Shown here: piece after piece, positions 27,601 to 39,910 of the stretch
How positions within the stretch are numbered: the stretch's first letter is position 1
How the letters are laid out: every line of letters starts with the position of its first letter
NCBI GenBank assembly: GCA_000827325.1
Contig: KN832870.1
Coordinates: 4,340,001 to 4,404,000, forward strand
DNA length: 64,000 nucleotides
DNA from: Oidiodendron maius Zn
Taxonomy: Eukaryota > Ascomycota > Leotiomycetes > Myxotrichaceae
Reading direction: 5' to 3'
Notes under the pieces: generated by a model
What the model was told of the DNA's origin: nothing
What the model saw: only the letters and a program-made list of their open reading frames with translations
Database searches by the model: none
Translations under genes and position numbers: made by a program

Positions 27601-28710
27601 GTTAACTGGCTTATTAAGTAGATAATATCTATCCCTTGCTTCAAGACTATAAACGCTAAGGACTTAGCCTAGCTGTTTACTTAATATATCTACTAATACT
27701 ATAAAGTCTCTAACTTAATAGTCTTAGACTAAGGTCCCTAGTTTATATTAGAGTTTTAGACTGCCTTTTACTATATATTAGAGATTAAGTATAAGCTATT
27801 AACTACTAATCACCTATAGATAGATAGCTAAACTAAGATCATTAACTAATATAATGATTTATATCTATACCTTTTTGTAAGCTACTACTAGAACAACTAG
27901 TCAGACTACCTACTAATAATCGATTACACTCAATTAACCCTACCCTATAGTAGTCTTGGTAGCTTATCCCTATATAAGGTCCAGAATAGCTATCTACTCT
28001 AAACCTCCTTTAACTAGACCCTGCTATAGCTAGTACTAGCTAATGCTATACTGTAGCTTAGCCAGAAACATACTAAGGATATTACTACCTATATAGAAGA
28101 GGCCCTTAATAAGAGTAAAGAAGCTATTAAGAAGGCTTAGTATAAGAAAGAGTATAATATCAACCTATACTAATAGGTCCCTAACTTTGATATAGGGGAT
28201 AAGGTCTAGATTACCTGAAAAGGCTAGTGTATACTATAATCTAGCAAGAAGCTAGACAACTAGAATAAGGGCCCTTTCGAGATCTTAAGGAAGGTAAGCT
28301 ACTCTTACTAACTGAAGCTACTAGACTCTGTCAAGGTATATGATGTTTTCTATATAGACTAGCTATATAAGGTAGCAGATAATCCTTTACTAGAGTAATA
28401 TAACCTAGAGCTAGAGCCTGTATATATCACAGATAACGCTAAGTATAAAGTAGATAAGATACTAGCTACTAAGCTCTTATAGAGTAAGCTGCTATACTAG
28501 GCTATCTAGATTAGCTATAATAAAGACCTTAACTTCTACCTGGCTTCAGATTTCAAATACTCTCTATATAAACTACACGATTTCTATACCGAATATCTGT
28601 AGCAGCTAGGACTGCTATACAGACTAGTCGATTGGATTAAGGCTTAGGAGCAGGGATATGATAGCTACAAGGATCTAACGGACAATAGGCCTGATATATC
28701 TACTTGATTA
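24690..28710 (+). pseudogene. Gypsy-2 pol remnant: protease, RT, RNase H, integrase, chromodomain
   Basis: Domains in order: protease (about 24735-25000), whose Asp-Ser-Gly-Ala centre reads Asn-Ser-Arg-Ala; RT (about 25860-26400), with Tyr-Leu-Asn-Asp at 26188-26199 instead of YLDD; RNase H (about 26620-26960); integrase zinc region (about 27330-27480), with both Cys as Tyr; integrase core (about 27540-27830), with Asp kept in 'LDQGPQF' but the Glu now Lys; and a chromodomain with a Trp/Tyr-rich tail (about 28430-28700). The chromodomain in active relatives guides insertion to heterochromatin. Stops are mainly TAG. Confidence 0.88.
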
Positions 28711-28735
28711 CTGTGGTTAAGGGTACCCGCTACTT

Positions 28736-28750
28736 GAAGGGGGGGGGTAG
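28736..28750 (+). other. Gypsy-2 polypurine tract
   Basis: A run of G with flanking purines (gaaggggggggggtag-like, ending at 28750) lies directly before the 3' LTR. This is the expected primer site for plus-strand DNA synthesis. Confidence 0.8.
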
Positions 28751-29045
28751 TGTAACGGCCTAGCTAGGCTAGGACAGGGTGGTTCTGCCAGGCTGGCAGC
28801 GGCCAGGATCCGGACATAGTAGTTGAGGAGGATTCATGACGGATTAGAACTAGTAGGCCAGAGCGGCCGCTAGCGATTCACTATATCCCCTCGGTACTAG
28901 GCTTAATCTAGGCTAAGCAGTATTTATACAGTTAAGCATTTACCTAAAGAGCTTTTCTCTCCTTAGTTTAATTATCTTTATTAATATAGCACCTTAACTA
29001 GCTACTGCCTTTCTTTATAAAGCTTATAGTAGCTAGGCTATTACA
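28751..29045 (+). repeat. Gypsy-2 3' LTR
   Basis: This is 295 bp, from tgtaacggcc to ggctattaca, with the perfect terminal inverted repeat TGTAA...TTACA that the 5' LTR has lost. It is followed by the duplicated target ctaga. Confidence 0.94.
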
Positions 29046-29050
29046 CTAGA

Positions 29051-29238
29051 TAGTATTATATAGTCAGTAGTAAAACTAGCTAAATAGTAGTAAAGACTAG
29101 ATAAAGATACTTTATATATATAGAGACTAATATATAAAGGTTTTATCTAGCCTTAAGGGGTATAGTTTACTTTATAATATTTCTAATAGAGGTTCTATAG
29201 CTAGATAGCTAAATAGAGTATTAATAATAATAATAATA
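29051..29238 (+). mobile_element. LINE H, second segment (3' end and tail)
   Basis: This resumes LINE H after Gypsy-2 with tagtattatatag and ends in (TAA)n at about 29221-29238. It proves that 21649-22663 and this piece were once contiguous. Confidence 0.88.
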
Positions 29239-29382
29239 TAGTATTAATATTAATAGTTAGACTAAGAGTACTTTAAAGTTTATCTATATATAAAATTAAT
29301 TACTAATAGTAATAAAGAAATATTAAATTTTTTTATGATTTTAATTTATACTCTATATTTAATCTTAAACCTTAATATAAAA
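29239..29382. other. A+T-rich spacer before assembly gap
   Basis: No gene is visible. It contains aaagaaatattaa (29314-29326), which recurs at 42530-42542 just after the tail of LINE E and may be that element's target duplication. Confidence 0.4.
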
Positions 29383-29830
29383 NNNNNNNNNNNNNNNNNN
29401 NNNNNNNNNNNNNNNNNNNNNNNNNNNNNNNNNNNNNNNNNNNNNNNNNNNNNNNNNNNNNNNNNNNNNNNNNNNNNNNNNNNNNNNNNNNNNNNNNNNN
29501 NNNNNNNNNNNNNNNNNNNNNNNNNNNNNNNNNNNNNNNNNNNNNNNNNNNNNNNNNNNNNNNNNNNNNNNNNNNNNNNNNNNNNNNNNNNNNNNNNNNN
29601 NNNNNNNNNNNNNNNNNNNNNNNNNNNNNNNNNNNNNNNNNNNNNNNNNNNNNNNNNNNNNNNNNNNNNNNNNNNNNNNNNNNNNNNNNNNNNNNNNNNN
29701 NNNNNNNNNNNNNNNNNNNNNNNNNNNNNNNNNNNNNNNNNNNNNNNNNNNNNNNNNNNNNNNNNNNNNNNNNNNNNNNNNNNNNNNNNNNNNNNNNNNN
29801 NNNNNNNNNNNNNNNNNNNNNNNNNNNNNN
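29383..29830. other. Assembly gap (448 N), probably false
   Basis: About 43 bases before the gap (ending ...accttaatataaaa) recur just after it with one T-run length difference. Overlapping contig ends that failed to merge give this pattern. The open frame running through the N's is meaningless. Confidence 0.8.
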
Positions 29831-30039
29831 TTTAATTTTATACTCTATATTTAATCTTAAACCTTAATATAAAATTAAATAACTATAAAATCTAGAATTA
29901 GTAACTTTAGTTCTATTACTCTTTAAATTATCTATATCTCTCTAGTATTATAATAGCTCTAATAATAGTTAATAATAGATATACTAGTCTTAAGTAAAAT
30001 ATATACTACTTATTAGTAGATATAAATATATATATAGAT

Positions 30040-32393
30040 CTAGTAAAACAGTAGTAATAAAGGAGAAAGGAGACTAGAAAGTAATTATAAGAATCTCTTA
30101 TAACTATTTAAAGACTATATAATACTAGATAAAGAGAAGGGCTTTATTATAATACTAAAGGAGATCTTTATAATATATTAAAATATACTAGAAGCTAGTA
30201 TTATAATAGAGTTAAATAATCTATAAACTACTATTAAAATACTAGTAAAAATAGTTAAGAAAGCTCTACTAGAGTTTAAGAATATATCTAAGAAAATATA
30301 GATAGTAGTAATAAAGAGAGTATATAGTACTAGTAAGGAAGTAGTATATATACTAAAAGTAGTTATTCTAGAGTAATAAATCTAGGAAATTATAGTATAA
30401 GCTTTAAAGTAGAGTAAAGACTTAACTAAAAGAATACTTATCTAAATAGTTAAAGTAATTAATAAAGTACTAGAAAAGGATAGTATAATAGTAGTAAGGA
30501 GAATATAGAGTAGTAATATAGTTCTAATATTTATAGGAAATATAGAAGACTTTATTAAAGAGATAGTATAAATAATAATTATATTTAGAATATAGATATA
30601 GATAAAATATAAAGAGTTTATAGTTATAATAAAGAGAATAGTAGCCTTTAGACTATATAATATCTATAATCTAATAGAGCTCTTTATTAAACTAAAGAAA
30701 TATATATCTAGTATTATCTAGTATAAAATATAGTTTTCTAAGACTCTTTATAGACTATTTACTAATATAGTTCTATATATAAGTAGTATAGTTACTACTT
30801 AAAAGGCTTACTAAAAAGGTATTATATTTAAGGCCTAAATTTTTAATATTAAACTCTATTATATAAAAGTATAGATAAGATAATACTTTAAATACTATAC
30901 CTTTAGATATATTAGATAATACTATACTAAATAGACTAGATATAGCTACTATATCTATATAGTATATAAAGAGAGAGAAGCTAACTATCTAAAGAAGAAA
31001 GATAGTAGTAAGAAAAGATATATTAATTATAAAGAAGTTTATACTATATAAGACTAGGATTACTCTACTATTAAATAGAAGAGTAATAAAGTCTATTAGA
31101 TATATCTATATTAACTACTTTAGTTTAAGGTTATTTAAAGAAATAGTAGTAGTAATATAGATAATATATTAGCTTTATAACTAGAAGAAGATATAGATAA
31201 CTTCTATCTAGTTATATATAAAAGACTACTATAACTAAAAAGCTTCTAGTATACTTCTAGCTAGCTAGTAACTAAAAGAGGAAAACCTCTAGAAACTATC
31301 TAGATAGTAAAGATATATCAAGATATTATAATATTTATCTAATAAGGTTATAGTATAAGTATAGTAAGGATCTAGAGAATATAAAGTATCTAAAATACTA
31401 TAATAAACAGCTTTAACCCCTTCTAATAATACTATTAGTAATATATTAGAATATAGAAAAGAACTAGAAAGTAATACTAATTATACTAGAAGATTATAAT
31501 AAATATAATATAATAGCTATATAGAAACTAGCTAGAAGTTTAGGAACTAGATAACTCTATTATTTAGCTAATAGTAAATACTATCTAGTCTATAGAGATA
31601 ATAGCTAGATAGTACTATATATCTATAAATACTATAGAATTATAGAGTAGTTATAGGCTATAGAGATAAACTAGTATAGAGTTACCTTTAAGGATAGACC
31701 TAAACTACTAATAATATAGTTAATATACTTACTATATAAAGGACTAGATTAGTAGAGCCTTCTCTAGATACTTCTTAAAAGACTACTAGAGAGTTATTAT
31801 CTAGTAGTTAGTAATATAAACCTTTATTATCTATAATAGAATAAAGAAAAGAGAACCTTATAATATATAGAAGTACTTCTTTTAATAATATAATACTAGA
31901 ACTTTATACTAGCTATATTATAAAGAGAATCTACTAGATAGAAAAATATAAAGTATAGAAAGAATAGAGATAGAATATTAGACTTTATATAGTATATAAA
32001 GATACTATAGATATACTATAAAGGAAGTCTAGACTATATTAGATTAGACTATATAGTCTAATTTATATAAGTTAAAAGTATATAATACTAATAACCCTCT
32101 AGTATATTATTAAAGTAGTTATAGATAAAGATAGATAAAGACCTAATAGTAATAGAAGCAAAAACTCTAAAAATACCTCTTTCTATTAGCTCTCTAAAAG
32201 CCTTTAATTATATAACTAATTAGTTTATATAATAGCTCTAGAGAATTACTAATATTTTAACTCTATAATATAAGACTAACTATAATTAAAGCAAACTATA
32301 ATAAAATAAGGAAGTAGATAAAGTAGTAGTAAAGATATTAGTAGTATAATATAGCTACTATATAATAGTATTATAATATATATAGATAAAGCT
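30040..32393 (+). mobile_element. LINE E, first segment (ORF1 and 5' ORF2)
   Basis: From about 30260 it aligns with ORF1 of LINE A. The 200 or so bases before that look like further ORF1 coding sequence not seen in A. It passes through the endonuclease region to 32393, where Copia is inserted. The true start is uncertain because of the gap; if aaagaaatattaa is its target duplication it begins at 29327. Among the most RIP-saturated copies, with no usable frames. Confidence 0.85.
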
Positions 32394-32677
32394 TATTGAT
32401 TAGAGCCTTAAGCTTATATAATATATCCCTTAGGATTCAGGATATCCTTTAGAATCCAGGATTCAGAGGATTTATATAAGTTAATAAGAGGTTAAATAAG
32501 TCTATATAAAGGGGCCTTTACTCTAGTATAGCTATACTTAGTTAGTTGTCTTTATATCACTCTCTTTATCTACTGCTTTTAGTATTCTGCTATACTAAAA
32601 GCCTATAGTTAATATAATTGAGTTTTACTTTAATATCCAATTATAACCTATATATTAACCTAAACCTCTATATAAGA
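32394..32677 (+). repeat. Copia 5' LTR
   Basis: This is 284 bp, aligned end to end with 37102-37385 with only a few, mostly transition, differences. The likely primer-binding region (ttataagctctagtatc) follows, resembling a RIP-altered initiator-tRNA-type site, though weakly. Confidence 0.92.
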
Positions 32678-32759
32678 GATTATAAGCTCTAGTATCTTAG
32701 GTTAGTCAGAATCACTTAGATTTAACTTAAATCACTTAATTATAGCTAATTAAGGCTCT

Positions 32760-35700
32760 AGCTTGATATTCCTCTCTAAGTCTATATAGCTAGAGGGAGA
32801 AGATAACTATAAAGACTAGAAGGATAATATAACCCTATTTCTAGGCTTGAAGGGACTAGCCAAGTTCATTATAAAGGGGTTGATTATACCTAAATCGAAT
32901 AAAGTTAACTGCTAGAGGATAATATATATAATATTAATCAAAGGGTTAGTTTACTCTAAACCTGCTATAGGGCTTAAGGGGGTTATAGATCCAGCCAAAA
33001 TAATCTATCTACTTGACTAGAAGTATACCTTAACTGGATAGAACCTTAAGTATAAGTATTTGACTGAATATAATACCTTAAGGGTTGAATACTATAACTT
33101 GATTAGTGTATTTATTAATTAATATAAGGCCCTTAAGTCAAAGCTTAATATAATTAGATTACCTCTACTAAAGGAGGTTTATATAATCAACTTTATTATA
33201 CTTCTAGATACTGAATACCCTATATAGGCAGACTAGTAAAGGTCTAATATATACAAAACATCACTAATACTACTAGACCTAATAGCTAATATCCTAGACA
33301 AATCCTAGAAAGCTGAAAAACTAATAATTACTCTATATAGTAGAAAGCTAGCTACTAATAAGGGATATAAAGGATATAAGGGATATAAGAGTAGTAAAAA
33401 TAAAGAGGCAATCAAATATAGCTACTATAAGAAGGATAACTATAATAATAATAGCTACTATAAGAAGGATAACTATAATAATAATAGCTACTAGATAAAG
33501 TACTCTAAACTAAGACCTTCTAAAGACAAGAGCTAGAAGAAGAAGGATAACAATAAGGATAATACTCTAGCACTCTTAGTAATAGTCCTTTTAATTAAGT
33601 TAGGGCTAGACTAATACTTCTAGTGTTTTAATAATAGTATAGTATTATATATTATATATATATATACTAACTTTAAGTTATATACTCTAAATAATAAGTC
33701 TCTACTGACTATATTAACAGCTAATGGACCTACTATACTACTAGATAGTAGTATAGTTAGAATAGAGATTAAGAGTATTAATAGCAAGCCTCTAAAGCTA
33801 GAGCTAAAGAATATATTATACTTACTCTCTATACTAATCAATCTCTTCTTTAGATAGCTATTTGAAAAATATACTAGTAGAGGCTACTTTAAGAAGGGAG
33901 TCCTTTATACTAGTAATAATAAACTAGTAGCTCTAATCAAGACTACTAAATTAGAGCACTTTCTAAAGATAGTAAAGGAGCCTATATTTATATATATATT
34001 ATTAAGCTTAGTAAGCTTAAAGCTAAAGCCCTTAGACCTATAGTATAGATATCTACTATATACCTTAATTAATAAAGTAAAAGAGATAGTATAAATAATA
34101 AAGGGAATATTGATTAAAGCTAGCTAATTAGAGCTAGAGCTAGAGCCAGGCCTATACTATATATACTAGATAGCTAATTCAATTCAGAATATATTATATA
34201 TACCTTAATTAAGATAATAGAATATATTTAAGCTAGTATATATTAATATTAAGAAGATATTACTAGTTAGCTTTAATAGTTATATATAGACTAGTCTATT
34301 TATAGATAATGTAATATATACTAGATAAGCCTAGTCCTATAAGAATAAAGGTAATATATATTATTCAATTATATATTTTAATTAACTAGTTAAGATATAG
34401 TAGAATACTACTATAAAGGTATATTAGATTGATAGAGGTAAGGAGTATAATAGATATAAGCTAGTCTAGTACTTAAAGAAGTATAGAATATTATCTAAGA
34501 TTACTACTCTCTATATACTAGAATAGAATAGTATTATAGAGTATATAAACTATATAATATTCAGTAAAGTAAGGAGTACTATTAAGGACTTTAACCTACT
34601 ACTAGAATTATAGCCTAAAATACTACTAGAGATAGTATACATTATAAATTATATAGCTACCTTATTACTTGATAAGATAACTCTAGCTAAAGTATTTAAA
34701 CACTAGATTAAACTAGGACTATAAGACATTAACTACTTGCTGGATATTAGCCATCTATATATCCTAGACTATAAGGTATATATAAATATCCTTAAGGAAA
34801 GACAGATTAAGAGTATAAAGCTAGCCCCTTATACTAAGGAAGGCTATCTAATAGAGTTTAAAGGGAGTAAGATATACTAAATCTACCTTCTAGATAGAGC
34901 TTAAAAGATTATATAATTATTATACTATATATTTGATAAATTAGAGCCTCTAGAAGACCTAGAGACCCTTGAAAATACAGATAATTTAATCTAGCTACTA
35001 GAGGAAATCAGATATATCTCTAAAGCTATTAGCTAAGGAGAAGATAGTAGCCTTAATTAAGAGTATAACCCTCTCTTGACTATAGTAGTTAATATAGAGG
35101 TAGAACAGGAGGATAGTAATAGTGATTCTAATCTAGTACCTATATCTAGAAAAAGAGATTAACTAAAAGGATCAAAGAATAAGCTAAGAGCTTTAGAACT
35201 ATCGACTATTTAACTAAGTTCAGAGATATCTAGTTAGACAGGACTACCTAATTAAATCGATTAAAAGGAGCCTAGTTAGAGGAGTAAAGAGGTATCTTAG
35301 AGTAGCTAGGACTAGCCTCCTCTAGATCTCTTAAACTAATAGGTTACTTGATTATATATCTAGAGTAATCTAGCCTTATTTATAACTACCTTACTAGCTA
35401 TATAGGTTAGTAGATATATAGCAGCTATTATAGACTATAAGGAACTAAAAACACTTCTAGAAGCTAAGGACTTATTTAACTAGCTAGAGTAGCTGGAAGC
35501 TATATATATAGAGCTAAGGTCCTTGATTAAAAATAAGATCTAGAGAGCTATATTAGTTAGTAAGGGCTGCTTTAAAGCCTAGAGCAAGAAGCCTCTAGAT
35601 ACTAAATAGATATTCAAGATCAAGTATAGTACTAATAACTAGATTATCTAGTATAAGGTACACTAGATAGTTAAAGGATATAAACAATAATATAGTCTAG

Positions 35701-37095
35701 ATTATAATCAAACCTTTGCTAGTATTATATATACAGCTATCTAGAGGATTGTCCTAGAGCTAGTAGTAGTAAACAACTAGATAGTCTATCAGATAGATAT
35801 CAAATCAGCCTTCCTATATAGTAATATTAATAAAGAGGTTTATATTAATCTACCTAATAGCTAGAAGCTATTCCCTAATATATTCAAACTAGAGAAGACA
35901 GCCCTATTACTCTAAAAGGCCTTATATAGTCTAAAACAGTCGTCTAGACTCTAGCAACTTACCCTGAAAGTAGTATTTAAAAGGCTAGGATACCTACCCT
36001 TAGTTATAGATTAATATATATATCGATATACTAATATAGGCTTAATAATCATTATATATATAGATAATTTCCTACTAATTAGACTAGAAGGGAAGGAGCT
36101 TAAGAAGCTAAAGTAGTAGCTATTAGAAGTCTTTGATATAAAGGATCTAGGCTAGTGCTAATACTTCTTAAGGGTCAGGTTTATATAGAATAGATAGAGG
36201 CACTAGGTTACCCTCTATTAGAATATATATATATATAAGACTCTAGATCAGTATAGTATACTAGAATATAGAGCTATATTAATACCCCTTGATCCAGGAG
36301 CTAGTGAATTACTAGTCCCTTATTAGAGAATAGTCTCCAAGGATCAAATCAAGCTCTATTAGTCTCTAATCAGGTAAATCAACTACCTAGCCATTTAAAC
36401 AAGGTATAATATTATATTTACAGCCTCTATATTATTATAATTCCTAGTTAATCTAGTACTAGCTTATATTAAGTTAGCTAAGAGGGTTCTATAATACCTT
36501 AAGAGGACTATAATATATAGGATTACCCTTAGAGGGTTAAAATATAGCCTATATAACCTAGATATTCGACTATATATAGACTTAGACTATACTAGAGATT
36601 GTAATATATATAGGTTAACTAGTAGATATATAACCTTTATAGCAGGAGGACTAGTAATATAGCAATTGAAGCGATAGTCAGTAGTTGCTTAGTCTAGTAT
36701 AAAGGCTAAGTATATAGCTATATCAGAAATAGCTAAAGAAGCAACCTGGATTCATTACCTTCTAGAGGGACTGAATTATATAGGATAAGACCTTAAATAT
36801 ATTACTTTATTAGGTGATAATCAGGGAGTACTCTTACTAGCTAAGAACCCTACTTTTTATTATAGAAGCAAGTATATAGCTGTCTACTACTACTTAATAT
36901 ACTAGGAGGTTAAAGAAGGTAGGCTATAGCTAGCTTATATATCTATAGATTATATACTAGCTAATAGACTAATAAAGGCTCTAAAGTCACTAGTGTATAT
37001 AAGGTTTATATAACTTCTAATACTAGTAAAGAAGGTTAAATAAAGAGGGTATTTAAGGTGTTTTTTACTTAGAAGTATATATATACTTATAGCTA
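32760..37095 (+). pseudogene. Copia gag-pol remnant
   Basis: Read with TAG as Gln this is nearly continuous. Gag (about 32790-33500) ends with a duplicated zinc knuckle. A protease-like region follows (about 33600-33840), then integrase (about 34060-34720, including a central block near 34430-34600), a linker, and RT (about 35480-36200), with Tyr-Ile-Asp-Asn at 36057-36068 where YIDD is expected. RNase H ends the frame (about 36560-37000), with a 'SSIKAKYIAISE' block and 'DNQGVLLLAKNP'. This order is the Copia hallmark. The polyprotein would form particles and copy and integrate the element; stops and the lost Asp abolish this. Confidence 0.88.
33421..33486 (+). repeat. 33-bp tandem duplication in Copia gag zinc knuckle
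   Basis: Two identical 33-bp units (33421-33453, 33454-33486) each encode an 11-residue stretch with the Cys-x2-Cys-x4-His-x4-Cys spacing, all ligands now Tyr. The duplication keeps frame but the second knuckle lacks its first ligand position. Confidence 0.85.
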
Positions 37096-37101
37096 GGGGA
37101 G
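37091..37101 (+). other. Copia polypurine tract
   Basis: The sequence agctaggggag lies directly upstream of the 3' LTR, as expected for the plus-strand primer. Confidence 0.7.
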
Positions 37102-37385
37102 TATTAATTAGAGTCTTAAGCTTATATAATATATCCCTTAGGATTTAGGATATCCTTTAGAATCCAGGATTCAGAGGATTTATATAAGTCAATAAGAGGT
37201 TGAATAAGTCTATATAAAGGGGCTTTTACTCTAGTATAGCTATACTTAGTTAGTTGTCTCTATATCACTCTCTTTACCTACTGCTTTTAGTATTCTGCTA
37301 TACCAAAAGCCTATAGTTAATATAACTAAGTTTTACCTTGATATCCAACTATAACCTATATATTAACCTAAACCTCTATATAAGA
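37102..37385 (+). repeat. Copia 3' LTR
   Basis: This is 284 bp, starting tattaattag and ending tatataaga. It is followed by the duplicated aagct and then by LINE E sequence in register with the break at 32393. Confidence 0.92.
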
Positions 37386-37390
37386 AAGCT

Positions 37391-38673
37391 TTAAGAAACT
37401 ATCTAGAAATAAAGGCAAATAATCTAAAAAGTATAAATAAAGTATTAGAGACTAGCCTTTACTAGAGCTTTAAAGTAGCTAAAGATTCTTTAGAAACTCT
37501 AATAGTAGATATAACTAAGAAGTTATACTTTTTAAGAGTTACTAATAATACTATTATTATATTAAAGTAAGGATATCTTTTAGTTAGTATTTATCTATAA
37601 AGAAAAGAATAAAACCTTAATAAAGAGGTTTTTCTCTAGTAATAAAGTAGACCTTTAGAATATTAAGGATACTATCTAGAAAGAGGCTTTAATCTAGTAG
37701 TAATTCTCTATTAAAAAGATAGTTATTATAGAGGAAATAAAGGAAAGACTTAAGTAGAGAGTCTAGAAAACACTAGAACTAAATAATAACCTTCTAGTAA
37801 AGTTCCTGAAAGTATATAATAGACCCTTTTTAATAATTCTTATAGCTATAATCTAAACTAGCTTTAATCTTAAATACTTCCTAAAGTAGTTCTATAGTAT
37901 AGAAGTAGTAGTTCTTAAGAAACTAGATAAAATACTAATATAGTAATAAATAACTAGAGGCTAAAGATTAATCTCTTTACTAAATATAGTTAGAAAACTT
38001 ATTAAAAGAGTAATAGAGAATTAAATTATAGATATAGTAAAGTTATAGTAATTACTACTAGAGAATTAAATAAAAAACAGAAAAGAATAGTTTATAGAAC
38101 TTACTATATATCTAGTTATTAAAGTAGTATAGATAGTCTAGAGCTATAAAGTAATAGCTTTATTACTCTAGCTTAATATTAAAGAAGCCTTTAATATAGT
38201 TAACTATACTAGACTTCTAGATACTCTATATAAATAAGGCTTTCTAATATAAATAATAAAATAGATTAATAGCTATCTTAAAGTATACTTTATAAGTCTT
38301 ATATTTAATAATAAAGTATTAGAGCTAATATAGATTAAAGTAAAGGTTCTATAAGGATCCCCTTTATTACTAATTCTATTCCTACTCTATATAGCCTTAC
38401 TTTATAAAGCTTTAGAGAAGTATAGAAACCTAATAATTATAGGATTTATAGATAATATAAACCTTCTAGTAATTAGCTATAATATTCAGAAAAACTATTA
38501 GTAACTTAAGAGTATATTTAAGGTCTATAAATACTAGACTAAAACAAGAGATATAAAGTTTACTCTTTAAAAGAATAAACTTATATACTTTATCTAGAAG
38601 TATATAGGATTCTTGAAAGTAGTTTATCTAATAGGATATATAATTAATCTAGTAGAGTTAGCCTGATTCCTTG
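37391..38673 (+). mobile_element. LINE E, second segment (ORF2 middle, RT)
   Basis: It continues LINE E exactly from the Copia target site through the RT domain; the motif near 38443 reads Phe-Ile-Asp-Asn. It ends at the SINE insertion, where 38661-38673 is the left target duplication. Confidence 0.88.
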
Positions 38674-39390
38674 TCTAGATAGTATAGTAGTTATATATCT
38701 TAGATTCTAAAAGTTGTTATAACTAACAAGTCTTGTTCTGTTTACTAGAATATAGTATATAAGGGATATTAGTTTAAATCTAGCTCTAGATACCTCTTCT
38801 ATTATCTTCTAGAAGATAACTAGCTAGTCTATCTAGGACTACTCTCTCTAGACCTAGCTTGAATCTGGATTCTACTCCTGGTTATTATAGTAGTAGTTTC
38901 TGTCTAACTAAGAATCTTAGCTCTAGCTTCTGCTTCTAGATACTATAGCAGCAGTTACCTAACTAAGAACCTAGATAAAACTCTACTTTTCTAGAGGGGT
39001 AAGCCTCTAGAAACAATAAAGACTAAATCATTGATATATAACTAAAGAGCTTAAGACTAGAGTAATAGAGCCCTATAACTATAACCAATCAAATAGCGAA
39101 GTGATTAGCTCTCTAGAGGCTATTTAGGAATAGAACTAAGTAAGAGATAGAGCTAGATACTAGAGGCAGAGATAGTAGTCTAATCCTAGAGAGAAGAAGG
39201 AAGTTTAGTTTAGAGTTACTACTAAACAAGTTTATCTAGACCTCCTGATTATTTGCTTATATTATAAAGAGATATATATATTAGTAAGGATTCTTCTAAA
39301 AGGTTATATTAGCCTTTATATATAGGATATTATTATATAGAAGTACTATAGCTTAGCTATTATAGAGAATAAATAATAAATAAATAAATA
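38674..39390 (+). mobile_element. tRNA-derived SINE-like element (RIP-mutated)
   Basis: This 717-bp insertion in LINE E has 13-bp duplications gcctgattccttg (38661-38673) and gcttgattcctta (39391-39403) and an A+T tail of AATA/TAAA repeats. The head carries RIP-altered RNA polymerase III boxes: A-box tagtatagtag (38680-38690) and B-box agtttaaatct (38771-38781), within a T-arm-like stem. Just downstream, agctctagatacctct matches the SINE at 53568 (agctctggctgcctct), so the two share a head type, although the bodies differ. No coding capacity is seen. Confidence 0.8.
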
Positions 39391-39403
39391 GCTTGATTCC
39401 TTA

Positions 39404-39809
39404 GAGTCTAGCTAGATAAGAAGCTCTAATAGAGTTATTATCTAAAAGAAGTCAAGAAGAAGCTAGCTATCTAGAAGCTTATATTTATAAAGCTTATAGT
39501 ATTAATCTAGAGATATAGTCTAGTCTATATAAGAGAAATCTATACTAAAGTAATAAAAGTAATAATAGTATATAAAGTATCTATATAATATAAATCTAGT
39601 AAAGTAAAGGTAAACTCTAGAGATATTACTAATTACTTTAGTATAGTATAGTCTAACTGCTTCTATATAGTAACTAGAGGATATTATATAATCTAGATTT
39701 AATACTTTAAAGTTAAAGCAGCTATTCTATTAATCTATATATACCTTAATAAAAGAGTTATAGAATTTAAGTTAAGGCTTAAATATATAGATATAGTTAA
39801 GAAGGTATA
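39404..39809 (+). mobile_element. LINE E, third segment
   Basis: The post-RT part of ORF2 lies between the SINE and the pogo-type transposon. It ends in TA (39808-39809), the target duplication of the transposon. Confidence 0.87.
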
Positions 39810-39856
39810 ATGTGTATATATAGCGAGTTGTAAATATAAGCGAGTTGTAAGTTTTT
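39810..39856 (+). repeat. Left terminal inverted repeat of pogo-type element
   Basis: About 47 bases pair with 41623-41669 with a few transition mismatches. Inside the repeat, gcgagttgtaa occurs twice, about 18 bases apart, and the right end keeps both copies in altered form. It is a plausible double transposase-binding site. Confidence 0.85.
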
Positions 39857-39910
39857 CTAAGAATCACGACCCTGTTACTTTAAAATCTAATATCTTAACC
39901 AAAAATCATA

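Larger units (their letters stand above)
22664..29045 (+). mobile_element. Gypsy-2: complete Ty3/Gypsy LTR retrotransposon
   Basis: This 6382-bp element has two 295-bp LTRs, a polypurine tract, gag and pol in Gypsy order, and a 5-bp target duplication ctaga (22659-22663 and 29046-29050). It is inserted in the 3' region of LINE H and is therefore younger than LINE H. RIP is moderate: Cys knuckles, the protease Asp, an RT Asp and the integrase Glu are all altered, so it is dead. Confidence 0.95.
32394..37385 (+). mobile_element. Complete Ty1/Copia LTR retrotransposon
   Basis: This 4992-bp element has two 284-bp LTRs, a polypurine tract and one gag-pol frame in Copia order (integrase before RT). 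It has a 5-bp duplication aagct (32389-32393 and 37386-37390) inside LINE E. The LTR ends read TATTG...AAGA, the start being a RIP form of TGTTG. RIP is moderate to heavy. Confidence 0.94.

Noticed and set aside
29335-29835. 166-codon open frame.
   Set aside because: It runs almost entirely through N's and has no real sequence content.
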